64,000 bases of DNA from positions 186,001 through 250,000 of the forward strand of contig NZ_JAAAMG010000005.1 of the NCBI RefSeq assembly GCF_010500815.1. Reading direction: 5' to 3'. This stretch comes from Jiella pacifica (GTDB lineage Bacteria; Pseudomonadota; Alphaproteobacteria; Rhizobiales; Rhizobiaceae). A program made the translations under genes and the position numbers. A model generated the notes under the pieces. It made no database searches. It saw only the letters and a program-made list of their open reading frames with translations, and was not told the origin of the DNA. Below, one piece after another: positions 35,884 to 45,788 of the stretch. The number at the start of each line of letters is the position of its first letter. The stretch's first letter is position 1.

Positions 35884-38800
35884 ATGCCGCAATTCTTCAT
35901 CGACAGGCCGGTCTTCGCCTGGGTCGTCGCGATATTCATCACACTGGCGGGGCTTGCGGCGATCCCGCAGCTTCCCGTCTCGCGCTTTCCGGTGATCGCG
36001 CCGCCGAGCGTCAGCATCAATGCGACCTATACCGGCGCCGGCCCGCAGACCGTCGCCGACAGCGTGGTCGCGCCGATCGAGCGCGAACTGACGGCGGTCA
36101 AGAACCTCCTCTATTTCGAGTCTTCGGCGGACGCATCGGGCAATGCCAGCGTCACCGTGACCTTCAAGCCCGGCACCGATCCGGAGATGGCCCAGATCGA
36201 CGTGCAGAACCGCCTGAAGGCTGTCGAGCCGCGCCTGCCCGAGCCCGTGCGCCGCGCCGGCCTCTCGGTCGAGGCCGCCTCGTCCGGCTTCCTGATGATC
36301 GTGACGCTGCGCTCCGAGGGCGGCAAGGTGGCCACGCTGGCGCTCGAGGACTATCTTGCGCGGAGCCTGTCGCCTGAGCTCAAGCAGGTGGCGGGGGTCG
36401 GCCGCGTCCAGTCCTTCGGCTCGGAGGCAGCGATGCGCGTCTGGGTCGATCCCGCCCGCCTCGTATCCTACTCGGTCTCGATGGCCGAGATCGTCCAGGC
36501 CATCCAGACGCAGAACGTCCAGGTGGCGCCGGGGCGGCTCGGCGAGCCGCCGACCGTTCCCGGCCAGGCGGTCAGCGTGCCCCTGACCCTCAGCGGCCAG
36601 TTGGAGACGCCCGAGGAATTCTCCGCCATCGTTCTGCGCGCCGACCCGGACGGCTCGAAGCTGACGCTCGGCGACGTGGCGACGGTCGAGGTCGGCCCGC
36701 AGAGCATGGGCTTCTCGATCTTCGACGACGGCAAGCCCGCGACGGCCGCCGCGATTCAGCTTTCGCCCGGCGCCAACGCCGTCAGCACCTCGGAGGGCGT
36801 GCGCGCCCGCCTCGCCGAGCTCGCTCCCTCGATGCCGGAGGGCATTTCCTACGCCATCTCCTACGATACCGCCCCCTTCGTGAAGCTCTCGATCGCCAAG
36901 GTCGTCCAGACGCTCGGCGAGGCGATGGTGCTGGTATTCCTGATCATGCTCCTGTTCCTGCAGAACGTGCGCTATACGCTGATCCCGGCAATCGTCGCGC
37001 CGATCGCGCTCCTCGGCACTTTCGCGGTGATCTGGGGGATCGGATACTCGGTCAACGTGCTCACCATGTTCGGCATGGTGCTGGCGATCGGCATCATCGT
37101 GGACGACGCGATCGTCGTGGTGGAGAACGTCGAGCGCCTGATGGCGAGGGAGGGCTTGTCCCCGCGCGAGGCCACGCGCCGTGCCATGCGCGAGATCACC
37201 GGCGCAGTAGTCGGCATCACCCTCGTCCTGACGGCGGTGTTCCTCCCCATGGGCCTTGCGACCGGCTCGATCGGGGCGATCTACCGGCAGTTCACGGTCT
37301 CGCTCGCGGTATCGATCCTGTTCTCGGCCTTTCTGGCCCTCAGTCTGACGCCCGCGCTCTGCGCCACGATCCTGAAGCCGGTCACGGCCCATCACGAGCG
37401 CCGAGGCTTCTTCGCCTGGTTCAACCGGGGCTTCGATCGGCTGACGGGTCGCTATGTCACGTGGGTCGGTTGGCTGGTGAGGCGGGGCGCCCGCGTCATG
37501 CTGGTCTACGGCGCAATCGTCGGCGCGCTGGCGCTGAGCTTCGGCGCATTGCCAACAGCCTTCGTGCCGGACGAGGACCAGGGCACCTTCATGACCTCCT
37601 TCACCCTGCCGGCCGACGCGACGGCCGAGCGCACGCGCAAGCTGGTGGAGCGTTACGACGCCCATGTCGCGACGCGCCCCGACATCGCGGGCAACCTCTC
37701 GATCATGGGCTTCGGCTTCTCTGGCTCGGGATCGAACGCCGCCATGGCCTTCACGAGCCTGAAAGACTTCGACGAGCGGACCGGCGACACGGACACCGAA
37801 GTGGAGGCGGCAACGAGGGCGATGGCGCAAGCAACCGAGGGTGAGGTTCTCGTGATGAAGCCGCCGGCCATCGAGGAGCTCGGCACGACCTCAGGTTTCG
37901 CCCTGCGCCTCCTCGACCGAGCGGGCCGCGACGCCGCGGCGCTGCAGGCGTCGTCCGAGACGCTGGTGGACCTCGCGGCCAAAAGCGCGCTCCTCCAGAA
38001 CGTGCGCGTCGACGGCCTGCCGAGCGGCCCGACGGTGAAGCTCGACATCGACCGGCAGAAGGCCGGGGCGCTGGGCCTGTCCTTCTCCGCCATCACCGAC
38101 GCCCTCGGTGCGGCCATGGGCTCGACCTATGTCAACGACTTCCCGCGCGCCGGCCGCCTTCAGCAGGTCATCGTCCAGGCGCGAGCGGAGGACCGCATGC
38201 AGGTCGAGGACGTCCTCAAGCTTCACGTGCGCAACGACAAGGGCGGCATGGTGCCCCTCTCGGAGGTGGTGACGCCCACATGGTCGCTCGGACCGCTCCA
38301 ACTCAGCCGCACCAACGGCTATCCCTCGCTGAGCATCTCCGGCGATGCCGCGTCCGGCGTGTCGAGCGGTGATGCCATGAAAGAGATGGAGCGGCTCGCC
38401 GCCGAGCTTCCCGGAGGATTTGCCGTGGAATGGGTCGGCCAGTCCTTTCAGGAGCGTCAGTCGGGCGCCGAGGCGCCGATCCTCCTCGCAGCCTCCTTCG
38501 TGGTCGTCTTCCTCGTTCTCGCGGCTCTCTACGAAAGCTGGGCGATTCCGCTCTCGGTCATCCTGGTGGTGCCGCTCGGCATCGTCGGCGCCGTGGCTGC
38601 GGTGCATCTGAGGGGATTGGAGAACGACGTATTCTTCAAGGTCGGGCTCATCACGCTGATCGGCCTGTCGGCCAAGAACGCGGTCCTGATCGTGGAGTTC
38701 GCCCGCAAGCTGCGGGGTGAGGGCATGAGTCTGGCGGAGGCGGCGGTCGAGGCGGCGCGCCTGCGCCTGCGGCCGATCGTCATGACCTCGCTCGCCTTCA

Positions 38801-39006
38801 CCCTCGGCATCGTGCCGCTCGTGATCGCCAAGGGCCCGAGTTCCGAGACGCAGAACGCGCTCGGCACCGGCCTCTTCGGCGGCATGATCTCGGCCACCGT
38901 CCTCGCCGTCCTGTTCGTGCCGGTCTTCTTCGTCCTCGTCATGCGCCTCGCCGAGCGCAAGGCCAGGGATCGGATCGAGCCGAGCCCGGCGCCCGCCGGA
39001 GAATGA
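35884..39006 (+). CDS. RND multidrug efflux pump, AcrB/AdeB (HAE1) family
   Basis: A proton-driven inner-membrane exporter of hydrophobic and amphiphilic drugs (1040 residues, normal for HAE1). It starts [19 protein letters not shown], the family signature. The proton-relay pair is in helix 4 ([20 protein letters not shown]), with the lysine partner in helix 10 ([16 protein letters not shown]). The docking and porter domains are complete, and twelve membrane helices are expected. It forms an operon with the adaptor and probably uses an outer-membrane channel encoded elsewhere. Substrates cannot be deduced. Confidence 0.95.
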   Translation: MPQFFIDRPVFAWVVAIFITLAGLAAIPQLPVSRFPVIAPPSVSINATYTGAGPQTVADSVVAPIERELTAVKNLLYFESSADASGNASVTVTFKPGTDPEMAQIDVQNRLKAVEPRLPEPVRRAGLSVEAASSGFLMIVTLRSEGGKVATLALEDYLARSLSPELKQVAGVGRVQSFGSEAAMRVWVDPARLVSYSVSMAEIVQAIQTQNVQVAPGRLGEPPTVPGQAVSVPLTLSGQLETPEEFSAIVLRADPDGSKLTLGDVATVEVGPQSMGFSIFDDGKPATAAAIQLSPGANAVSTSEGVRARLAELAPSMPEGISYAISYDTAPFVKLSIAKVVQTLGEAMVLVFLIMLLFLQNVRYTLIPAIVAPIALLGTFAVIWGIGYSVNVLTMFGMVLAIGIIVDDAIVVVENVERLMAREGLSPREATRRAMREITGAVVGITLVLTAVFLPMGLATGSIGAIYRQFTVSLAVSILFSAFLALSLTPALCATILKPVTAHHERRGFFAWFNRGFDRLTGRYVTWVGWLVRRGARVMLVYGAIVGALALSFGALPTAFVPDEDQGTFMTSFTLPADATAERTRKLVERYDAHVATRPDIAGNLSIMGFGFSGSGSNAAMAFTSLKDFDERTGDTDTEVEAATRAMAQATEGEVLVMKPPAIEELGTTSGFALRLLDRAGRDAAALQASSETLVDLAAKSALLQNVRVDGLPSGPTVKLDIDRQKAGALGLSFSAITDALGAAMGSTYVNDFPRAGRLQQVIVQARAEDRMQVEDVLKLHVRNDKGGMVPLSEVVTPTWSLGPLQLSRTNGYPSLSISGDAASGVSSGDAMKEMERLAAELPGGFAVEWVGQSFQERQSGAEAPILLAASFVVVFLVLAALYESWAIPLSVILVVPLGIVGAVAAVHLRGLENDVFFKVGLITLIGLSAKNAVLIVEFARKLRGEGMSLAEAAVEAARLRLRPIVMTSLAFTLGIVPLVIAKGPSSETQNALGTGLFGGMISATVLAVLFVPVFFVLVMRLAERKARDRIEPSPAPAGE

Positions 39007-39088
39007 CCGTCCGGTGCAGGGCGATCCCCGCCGAGGCCGGGCCCGCACCCGCGCCCCAAAAATCCTCTTCCAATTCTGGAGACCTCCC

Positions 39089-39619
39089 ATGACTGCCATT
39101 CCGGCACCCGGCCGCATCACCCTCGACGTCGCGTCCGAAGCCGACCTGCCCCGCTTCCGCAAGGATCTTCAGGACGCCTTCGCGATCGCGGTCGTGGACA
39201 CGTTCGGATCGGTGGACAAGGGACCGATCCCGCTCGACGAGGAGGTTGCCGCCTCCTTCGACGCACCGAACGCGGTGGTTCACCGCATCCTCGAGGACGG
39301 GCGCTGGGTCGGCGGCGCCGTCGTCTCGATCGATGCGGAGACGCGCCACAATTCGCTCGATCTCCTCTTCGTGCGCGCAGACGAGTTGGGCCGCGGCATC
39401 GGTCGCAAGGCGTGGGCGGCGATCGAGGAGCGCTACCCGGAGACGGAGGTCTGGACGACCCACACGCCATACTTCGAAAAACGCAACATCCACTTCTACG
39501 TCAATGTCTGCGGCTTCCAGATCACCGCATACTACCATGCCGGCCACCCGAACCCGCACCGTCCGGATGATCCGGAACTGCCCGGCGACGGCGGAATGTT
39601 CCGCTTCGAGAAGCGTTGA
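39089..39619 (+). CDS. GNAT family N-acetyltransferase
   Basis: A 176-residue acetyl-CoA-dependent acetyltransferase. The acetyl-CoA loop ([20 protein letters not shown]) and the C-terminal strand [18 protein letters not shown] are characteristic of GNAT proteins. The ATG at 39089 has GGAG eight bases upstream. It lies 82 bases after the RND pump, so it may be co-transcribed and could modify a drug or amine. Its stop codon TGA coincides with the first bases (TGACCTGCC) of an insertion-sequence end, so a few native C-terminal codons may have been lost. Confidence 0.88.
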   Translation: MTAIPAPGRITLDVASEADLPRFRKDLQDAFAIAVVDTFGSVDKGPIPLDEEVAASFDAPNAVVHRILEDGRWVGGAVVSIDAETRHNSLDLLFVRADELGRGIGRKAWAAIEERYPETEVWTTHTPYFEKRNIHFYVNVCGFQITAYYHAGHPNPHRPDDPELPGDGGMFRFEKR

Positions 39620-39966
39620 CCTGCCACTGAGTGTTTCCTCCATCTCAGATTAGAGATCGAAGGAAGGAGTGAGGAAGCGGAAGCGAATTACGCAAGAGCA
39701 GATCATCACAGTTCTGCGTGAGCACGAGGCATGTGCGAAGGCGGGCGACCTGGCCCGCCAGCACGGCGTCTGCGAGGCGACGTTATATAACTGTAAGGCG
39801 AAGTATGGCGGGATGAACGTCTCCGACGCCAAGCGCCCGAAGGCCCTGGGCGGCCCTGAACCCGTCCACTTTTCGGGCCAGATCGCCTTCGTCTGGACCG
39901 CAGGTCCAGACAAGATCATCGCCGCCGTCAAGCGTGGGGACACCAAGCGTCGGATTCAGTCCACTG
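39617..39966 (+). mobile_element. Insertion-sequence remnants (IS3-type OrfA and IS630-type 3' end)
   Basis: An IS3/IS407-like left end (TGACCTGCC at 39617) is followed by a GTG-started OrfA (39669 to about 39835): RKRITQEQIITVLREHE, ARQHGVCEATLYNCKAKYGG and MNVSDAKRPKAL, the usual helix-turn-helix transposase subunit. It then breaks off into a different sequence resembling an IS630-type transposase C-terminus (AFVWTAGPDKIIAAVKRG), whose expected end GHQASDSVH is displaced to another frame. Both elements are truncated and dead. The IS630 assignment is the less certain of the two. Confidence 0.7.
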
Positions 39967-40004
39967 GATGTTCAGTCCCGCAATGTGGTGGCGTGGAGTT
40001 CCCG

Positions 40005-41150
40005 TCAGAAGACCTTCCCCCGCGCGGTCACCGGCCACAGCGTCTCGACGGTCTGCCCGCGCACGGCAACGAACCAGTCGTGGAGATTGCAGGTCGGGTC
40101 GCAATGGCCTGGGACGAGCTTGATCCTTTCGTTGATGTCGAGTTCGCCGCCGTCGACCGCAAGGACGCCATGTTCGTCGGACGCGCCGGTGTATCGCACG
40201 CCTGGCTTGTCGAAGACCCTCGGGAGGCCGCTGTCGACAGCCAGAGCTTTCAAGCCGGCGTCGCAGACTGCGCGTTCGCGCGTCGGAAGGCTCAGGACGG
40301 AGGTCAGGACGAAGAGCGCATTCTCGAACCCGCCGACCCTCCCGCCGTCCTCCGCCCGGATCTTCTCATAGTCCGCATCCATGAAGACGTAGGAGCCGCA
40401 TTGAAGCTCGTTGTAGACGCCGGACCGCGCCTCGAACGGGAAGCTCCCCGTTCCGGCTCCCCCGACGATGTCGCAATCGAGGCCAGCGTCCCGGATGAGG
40501 GAAACCGTCCGGGCGGTGACGTCGGCGGCCGCCGCGATCGCGGCGGCTCTTTCGGCTGGATCGGCGATGTGCTGGGCGGGTCCGTGATAGGCCTGCAGGC
40601 CGGCAAAACGCAGAGCCTTCGCCCCCGCGATCGCCAGCGCCAGCCGCACGGCCGGCGGGCCGGGCTCGATGCCGCAGCGGCCGGCGCCGCAATCGATCTC
40701 CACCAAGGCTTCGATCGTGACGCCGTGGCGCTGCGCTGCCTGTGACAGCGGCTCGACATTCTCAGGAGCGTCGACGCAGACGATGATGCGGGCTCGCGTG
40801 GCGAGCCGGGCCAGCCGGTCGATCTTGACCGGATCGCGAACCTCATTGGTCACCAGGATGTCGGTGATGCCGGCGCGCACCATGGCCTCGGCTTCCGAGA
40901 CCTTCTGGCAGCAGATCCCGCAGGCCCCGCCCTGGCTCATCTGCAGCCTTGCGACGTCAGCCGACTTGTGGGTCTTCGCATGTGCCCGCAGGCGCATTCC
41001 GGCAGTCTCGGCAAAGCCGCGCATCCGGGCGAGATTGCGCTCCAAGGCATCAAGGTCGACGACCAGGGCCGGCGTCTGGATCTCGCCCGACGCCATACCC
41101 GGCAGAGCCGGCACGTCGTAACCGAGCTCGAGCTCTGACAGATCAGCCAT
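40005..41150 (-). CDS. D-threonine aldolase-like PLP enzyme (DSD1 family)
   Basis: A fold-type III PLP enzyme (381 residues) that cleaves or dehydrates D-beta-hydroxy amino acids. The PLP lysine is K59 in RLRAHAKTHKS. Near the C-terminus PGHCDPTCNLHDW gives H349-x-D351, the metal pair of D-threonine aldolases, rather than the H-x-C pair of D-serine dehydratases. D-threonine or D-3-hydroxyaspartate aldolase activity is therefore more likely. The ATG at 41150 is the chosen start; frame extension to 41228 is possible. It is divergent from the ROK regulator across about 83 bases. Confidence 0.82.
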   Translation of the reverse strand: MADLSELELGYDVPALPGMASGEIQTPALVVDLDALERNLARMRGFAETAGMRLRAHAKTHKSADVARLQMSQGGACGICCQKVSEAEAMVRAGITDILVTNEVRDPVKIDRLARLATRARIIVCVDAPENVEPLSQAAQRHGVTIEALVEIDCGAGRCGIEPGPPAVRLALAIAGAKALRFAGLQAYHGPAQHIADPAERAAAIAAAADVTARTVSLIRDAGLDCDIVGGAGTGSFPFEARSGVYNELQCGSYVFMDADYEKIRAEDGGRVGGFENALFVLTSVLSLPTRERAVCDAGLKALAVDSGLPRVFDKPGVRYTGASDEHGVLAVDGGELDINERIKLVPGHCDPTCNLHDWFVAVRGQTVETLWPVTARGKVF

Positions 41151-41233
41151 TTTGCCATTTTCCTTCTGCCATGACATATGCATCCTCATGCTGGAACGCG
41201 ATGTCGTCGCAATTTCATAAAGCTGCATAACAA

Positions 41234-42411
41234 ATGGGTTTCAGTCATTTGTCGAGACCGGGCGAGCGTTTTTCGGCCGCCGAGCTGACGCCGAGCGCAC
41301 GCGCCGTGTTTCGCAGCCTCGTGGCGAGCGGCCCCTCGACCCGGCCGCAGATCGGGGAGCAGCTGGCGCTGTCGCGGCCGACCATGTCCGCCTCGATCGG
41401 CGAACTGGAGCGGCTCGGCTATGTCGAGAAGGTCGGCGAGTCGCAGGGCAGCCCGGGCGCAAGGCGGCGCTCTACCGGGTCGGCGCCGGTGCCGGCCACG
41501 TGACGGCGGTCGATGCGGGCTCGACCCATGTGCGGCTGCGGGTGGCGACGCTCGATCACCGGCTGCTGCACAGCCGCACCTACAGGCTTCCCGCCAGCCA
41601 TCGGCTGATGAACGAAGAGATCAGCCGGGCCGTCGCCGAGGAGTTCGCGGCGGCAGCCGGCGAGACGGAGGCGACATGGGGGCCGCTGCGGGCCATCGGC
41701 ATCGCCCTGCCCTCGCGGGTGGTCGTCGACGGCGCCGAGCGCGCCTCCACCCGCCAGGACGAACTCTTCACCCATTTCGCGCCGCCGGACGGCCCCGAAC
41801 TGGTGCTGGAAAACAACGTCAACTGCGCCGCCGTCGCCGAGAACGTCTATGGCGTCGCGCAGGGCCGGGAAGACTTCGCCTATATCCAGATCGGCCTCAA
41901 ACTCGGCATGGGGCTGATGCTGGGGGGACGACTGATTCGCGGGCGCAACGGGGCGGCCGGCGAGATCGGCCACCTCGCCTATCCCTTCGCGCCCGGCCAC
42001 ACCCCGGTCGCCGGCGAGGCCGAAACCTATCTCGGCACGGAAATGCTGATGCAGCGGGTGCGCCAGGCGTGGCCGACGGCGGCGGCGGCTCCAGAAGACG
42101 CCGGCGCACTGTTCCTGCGGGCTGAAAACGGCGACGCCGTCGCCCGGGATCACGTGGAGCGGCATGCCGCCGATATCGGGGCGCTGGTCGCCAGCTGCGT
42201 CGCCATCGTCGATCCGGGCCTCGTCGTTCTCGGCGGCGGCGTCGGGACCAGCCAGCTGATCCTGCCGGTTGTGCGGACGGTCGCCAACGCCCTCAGCTAT
42301 CCGGTGAGCATCGAGACCAGTTCGCTCGGGCCCGATGCCACCGTGCTCGGCATCGAGAAGCTGGCGGTCGACCGCGCACTGGACGTCGTGCTGGCCCAGC
42401 CTTCGCTCTAG
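41234..42411 (+). pseudogene. ROK-family transcriptional regulator with a one-base frameshift
   Basis: An N-terminal winged helix (GPSTRPQIGEQLALSRPTMS) continues into a ROK sugar-binding domain (NNVNCAAVAENVYG, GGRLIRGRNGAAGEIGHLA). One base is missing near 41459: adding a C after CCCGGG restores GSPGRKAALYRVGAGAGHVT. As read, the first part ends at 41503 and the second could start at GTG 41500, a GTGA overlap. ROK repressors such as NagC control amino-sugar genes, and a sugar ABC operon follows. This may be a real frameshift, a coupled split gene or a sequencing error. The ROK zinc-site cysteines are not evident. Confidence 0.8.
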
Positions 42412-42618
42412 CGGAGCGACGCACCGAGCCGTCCCGGCGAGCCCATGCCGCCGTGCCCCCATCCGCCCCCGCGGCTGCCGCCCCCACCTCAGATCGCAGG
42501 ATATGCCGGCCTGGCGTGATCGGCCGACGGGCGATCCACCTAAGATCGGCCGCGGATCGGCCCCAGATGGAGGAACGAACGTTCGACGGGCTTTTCAGCT
42601 TGCGCATCCAATTTTGTT

Positions 42619-42635
42619 TGTTAACATGCCTAACA
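42619..42635. promoter_or_regulatory. Palindromic operator before the sugar ABC operon
   Basis: TGTTA (42619-42623) and TAACA (42631-42635) are perfect half-sites separated by seven bases in an A+T-rich patch, 59 bases before the binding-protein start. ROK repressors bind A+T-rich palindromes, so this is a natural candidate site for the adjacent ROK protein. Confidence 0.4.
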
Positions 42636-42694
42636 TAAGTCGCGCGGATCCTGCGGCTGAGAGTCTGGTGCAAGTCAAGCAAATGGAGAGCCTC

Positions 42695-43960
42695 ATGCGC
42701 AGTTCCGCCATGCTGAAGTCAGCAACCGTCCTCTTGGCCTTCGCGGCCAGTTCCGCCCGGGCGGCCGACGAGCCGGTAACGCTCGAATACTGGGTCTATT
42801 CGGACTTCGCCCAGGGCGACGCCCTGGCGCTGCAGCAGACGTTCATTTCCGAGTTCAAGGAAAAGCATCCGAACGTCACCATCAACATTTCCGGACGCGG
42901 CGACGACGACCTGACGGCGGGGCAGATCGCCGGCGCCGCCAGTGGCACCTTGCCCGACGTCTTCATGAACGGGCTGGCCGTCGGCGCGCAGCTCGTCGAG
43001 GTCGGGGCGCTGTCCAACCTCTACCCGCTGTGGATGGAGATGCCCGAAGAATACCGCGCCCAGTTCGACGCGGACGCGCTGAAGAGCTGCATGCCGAAGC
43101 CGGAAGAGCTTTATTGCCTGCCCTATACGGGCTTCGGCGAGATCATGTTCCGCAATCTGACGGTCCTCGAGGAAGCCGGGATCGACACCTCGCAACCGCC
43201 GAAGACCTGGGACGAATGGTACGGGCAGATGCAGGCCGTTCAGAAGGCGGGCAAATACGCCGTGCCCGACCAGACGCAGGTCTTCAATTCGGTCGCCAGC
43301 ACCTATGCGATCGTCGGCGGCATCGACGGCTGGGGCATCGATTTCGCGGCAATGAAGACCAAGATCGATCCCGAGACCTATGCCAAGGTCCTGCAGCTCT
43401 TCGTCGACATGGCGCCGCTCAACAGCGGCACCAGCCGCAACGACCAGTCGACCAAGGATCTCTTCATCACCAACCAGCTGGCGTTCCACGTCGTCGGCCC
43501 GTGGGTCAATCCGACCTACGAGCAGGCGGCGAAGGAGTCGGGCCTGAAATACGACTTCGTGCTGGTGCCCGGTATGAAGGAAGGCGAGCACGGCGGCATC
43601 AAGAGCTACGAGATCGTCGGCGTGGCGCCGGGCGACCACCAGAAGATCGCCTTCGAATTCGCCGCCTACATCACCGAGAAGAACCAGATGGCGCGCTGGG
43701 CGAAGCTCCTGTCGCGCTACAACGCCAATGCCGAGGCCATGGCGGATCCGGACGTCGCCGCCCTGCCGCTGATCGAGAAGTCGGTGCAGGCAGTGAAATA
43801 CGCCGTCGACGTCATGCCCCCCTATTTCGAGGGCGCTTATCCGAACTGCTACCGCTCGATCGTCACCGACAATGCCGCGATGGTCGCCGACGGCGATGCC
43901 TCCCCCGAAGAGGGCGCGAAGGAACTGGTCGAGGAGCTCAACGACTGCCTGGCCAACTGA
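42695..43960 (+). CDS. Sugar ABC transporter substrate-binding protein
   Basis: A periplasmic solute-binding protein of the MalE-like cluster (421 residues). The signal peptide runs to about residue 23 (ending SSARA before ADEP), followed by VTLEYWVYSDFAQGD. FEKEHPNVT-like FKEKHPNVTINIS, the hinge regions, and FITNQLAFHVVGPW are typical of sugar binders. The ATG at 42695 has GGAG six bases upstream; an in-frame ATG at 42683 lies just before. Two permeases and an ATPase follow in order, so the importer is complete. Ligand unknown; the downstream kinase and isomerase suggest an amino sugar. Confidence 0.92.
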   Translation: MRSSAMLKSATVLLAFAASSARAADEPVTLEYWVYSDFAQGDALALQQTFISEFKEKHPNVTINISGRGDDDLTAGQIAGAASGTLPDVFMNGLAVGAQLVEVGALSNLYPLWMEMPEEYRAQFDADALKSCMPKPEELYCLPYTGFGEIMFRNLTVLEEAGIDTSQPPKTWDEWYGQMQAVQKAGKYAVPDQTQVFNSVASTYAIVGGIDGWGIDFAAMKTKIDPETYAKVLQLFVDMAPLNSGTSRNDQSTKDLFITNQLAFHVVGPWVNPTYEQAAKESGLKYDFVLVPGMKEGEHGGIKSYEIVGVAPGDHQKIAFEFAAYITEKNQMARWAKLLSRYNANAEAMADPDVAALPLIEKSVQAVKYAVDVMPPYFEGAYPNCYRSIVTDNAAMVADGDASPEEGAKELVEELNDCLAN

Positions 43961-44007
43961 GCGATGAAAGCGCGTCCGGCCCTGCGGCCGGACGCCTGCC
44001 CGGGGCA

Positions 44008-44898
44008 ATGACCATGAATTTGAGACATCTGCCACATTATCTGATGGTGCTGCCCTTCGTGGCGCTGTTCGCGGCCTTCTTTCTCTATCCGATCGTCAGC
44101 GGCTTCTATTACAGCTTCCACGACTGGAACGCCGTAACCGAGCCGCACTTCGTCGGGCTTGCCAATTACGAGCGGATCGTCGGCTCGCGGGATTTCTCGC
44201 GGGCGATGTGGAACCTCGTCACCTACGTCGTCATCACCGTACCGCTCGGCATCGCGGTGGCCTTCGGCCTGGCGCTTCTCGTCGACAGCTTCAGCGGCTT
44301 CTGGTCGAACCTTTTCCGCAGCGTTTTCTTCCTGCCCGTCGTCCTGCCCGCCTTCCTGGCGGCGACGATCTGGCGGTGGATGTATGCGCCGAATTTCGGC
44401 CTGGTGAACATGGTGCTCGGCTGGTTCGGCTATCCGTCCGTCAACTTCCTCAACGACACCGACACGATGCTCTTCTCGCTGATCGCGGTCGACATCTGGG
44501 TGTCTGCAGGCTTCAACATGGTCATCCTCCTCGCCGGGCTGAAGAACATTCCGGTCGATCTCTACGAGGCGGCGCGGCTCGACGGCGCCAGCCGGCTGCA
44601 GCAGGTGCGCCACGTCACCATTCCGATGCTGGCGCCGGTGCTGTTCTTCGTCATGACCTACGGTCTGATCTCGGCCCTTCAGGTCTTCGACGTGCCGTGG
44701 CTTTTGACCGGCTCGTCCTTCACCAACTACGGCGGCCGGCAGAACGCGCTGCTCTTTCCCGTCATGGACATGATGGGCCGCGCCTTCGGGTCGGTCCGCT
44801 TCGGCCAGGCCTCGGCCTACGGCTTCATCCTCACCGCACTGATCATCGTCGTCACCGCCGGGATGTTCGGCCTTCGAGCCATGAGGAGCAAGCCATGA
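44008..44898 (+). CDS. Sugar ABC transporter permease, MalF type
   Basis: An inner-membrane permease (296 residues) with six predicted helices, starting MTMNLRHLPHYLMVLPFVAL. The cytoplasmic EAA loop (EAARLDGASRLQQVRHVTIP) that contacts the ATPase is intact. An ATG two codons later (44014) has better spacing from GGGG and may be the true start. It overlaps the next permease gene by four bases (ATGA). Confidence 0.92.
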   Translation: MTMNLRHLPHYLMVLPFVALFAAFFLYPIVSGFYYSFHDWNAVTEPHFVGLANYERIVGSRDFSRAMWNLVTYVVITVPLGIAVAFGLALLVDSFSGFWSNLFRSVFFLPVVLPAFLAATIWRWMYAPNFGLVNMVLGWFGYPSVNFLNDTDTMLFSLIAVDIWVSAGFNMVILLAGLKNIPVDLYEAARLDGASRLQQVRHVTIPMLAPVLFFVMTYGLISALQVFDVPWLLTGSSFTNYGGRQNALLFPVMDMMGRAFGSVRFGQASAYGFILTALIIVVTAGMFGLRAMRSKP

Positions 44899-45770
44899 CC
44901 CTCGCGATCGAGGCGACCGGGAGCCGGCGGAGCCGGTGGTCCTCCATCACGGCTTGGGACTTGTGCCGCTGGGCGATGGCGATCTGCGTGACCATCGTCG
45001 TGGTCTTCCCGATCTGGTGGATGGTCAACGTCGTCTTCACCGAGCCCGGGACGCCGGTTTCGATCAACCCGCGGCTCTATCCGACCTCGTTTGCGGCCGG
45101 CTGGGACAAGGTCGCGATGATCATGCGGGAGACCGGTTATCTCCACGCCTATTACATGTCGATGGCCTATGCGCTCCTGACCATCGCCGGCGTGCTGCTT
45201 CTCGGCTCGATGGCGGCCTTCGAATTCGCCCTGTTCGAATTCCCCGGAAAGCGTCCCCTCTTCGGCCTGATCATGCTGTCTTTGATGGTGCCGACGGCCG
45301 TCACCATCATCCCGACCTATCTGCTGACGGCCGAACTCGGCTGGATCAACACGATGCAGGGCCTCGTCGCGCCCGGCCTCGCCTCGGCCTTCGGCCTGTT
45401 CCTTTTGGTCGAATTCATGAAGGGCCTGCCGAAGGAGATGATCGAGGCGGCGCGGCTCGACGGGGCGCGGCACTTCCAGATCTACTGGCACGTCGTCCTG
45501 CCGCTGACCCGCAACGCCATGGTCACGCTGGCGATCCTCACCTTCATGAAGACCTGGGGCAATTTCATCTGGCCGCTCATCGTTCTGTCGAACGCCGAGA
45601 AATACACGGTCAGCCAGGTCGTCGGGCTTTTCAACGCACCCTTCTCCCACCAGACGGTGGACGTGGTGATGACCGCCAATCTTCTGGCGGCCATCCCGCC
45701 GCTCCTCTTCTTCCTCATCTTCCAGCGCAAGATCGTCGAGGGCATCGCGATGTCCGGATCGAAGGGCTGA
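44895..45770 (+). CDS. Sugar ABC transporter permease, MalG type
   Basis: The second permease of the importer (291 residues, six predicted helices). The EAA loop (EAARLDGARHFQIYWHVVLP) is intact and FIWPLIVLSNAEKYTVSQV is typical of carbohydrate-uptake transporter family 1. It overlaps its partner's stop, and the ATPase gene follows 18 bases later. Confidence 0.93.
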   Translation: MTLAIEATGSRRSRWSSITAWDLCRWAMAICVTIVVVFPIWWMVNVVFTEPGTPVSINPRLYPTSFAAGWDKVAMIMRETGYLHAYYMSMAYALLTIAGVLLLGSMAAFEFALFEFPGKRPLFGLIMLSLMVPTAVTIIPTYLLTAELGWINTMQGLVAPGLASAFGLFLLVEFMKGLPKEMIEAARLDGARHFQIYWHVVLPLTRNAMVTLAILTFMKTWGNFIWPLIVLSNAEKYTVSQVVGLFNAPFSHQTVDVVMTANLLAAIPPLLFFLIFQRKIVEGIAMSGSKG

Positions 45771-45788
45771 GGATCTACCGAGGCTCAG

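Noticed and set aside
32799-36020. A 1073-codon open frame on the minus strand
   Set aside because: Only its last 354 codons (from 33860) are the histidine kinase. The rest is antisense to the regulator, adaptor and pump genes and reads as low-complexity high-G+C shadow sequence.
35704-37830. A 708-codon frame antisense to the RND pump
   Set aside because: Histidine/arginine/aspartate-rich shadow of the pump gene, with no conserved motif.
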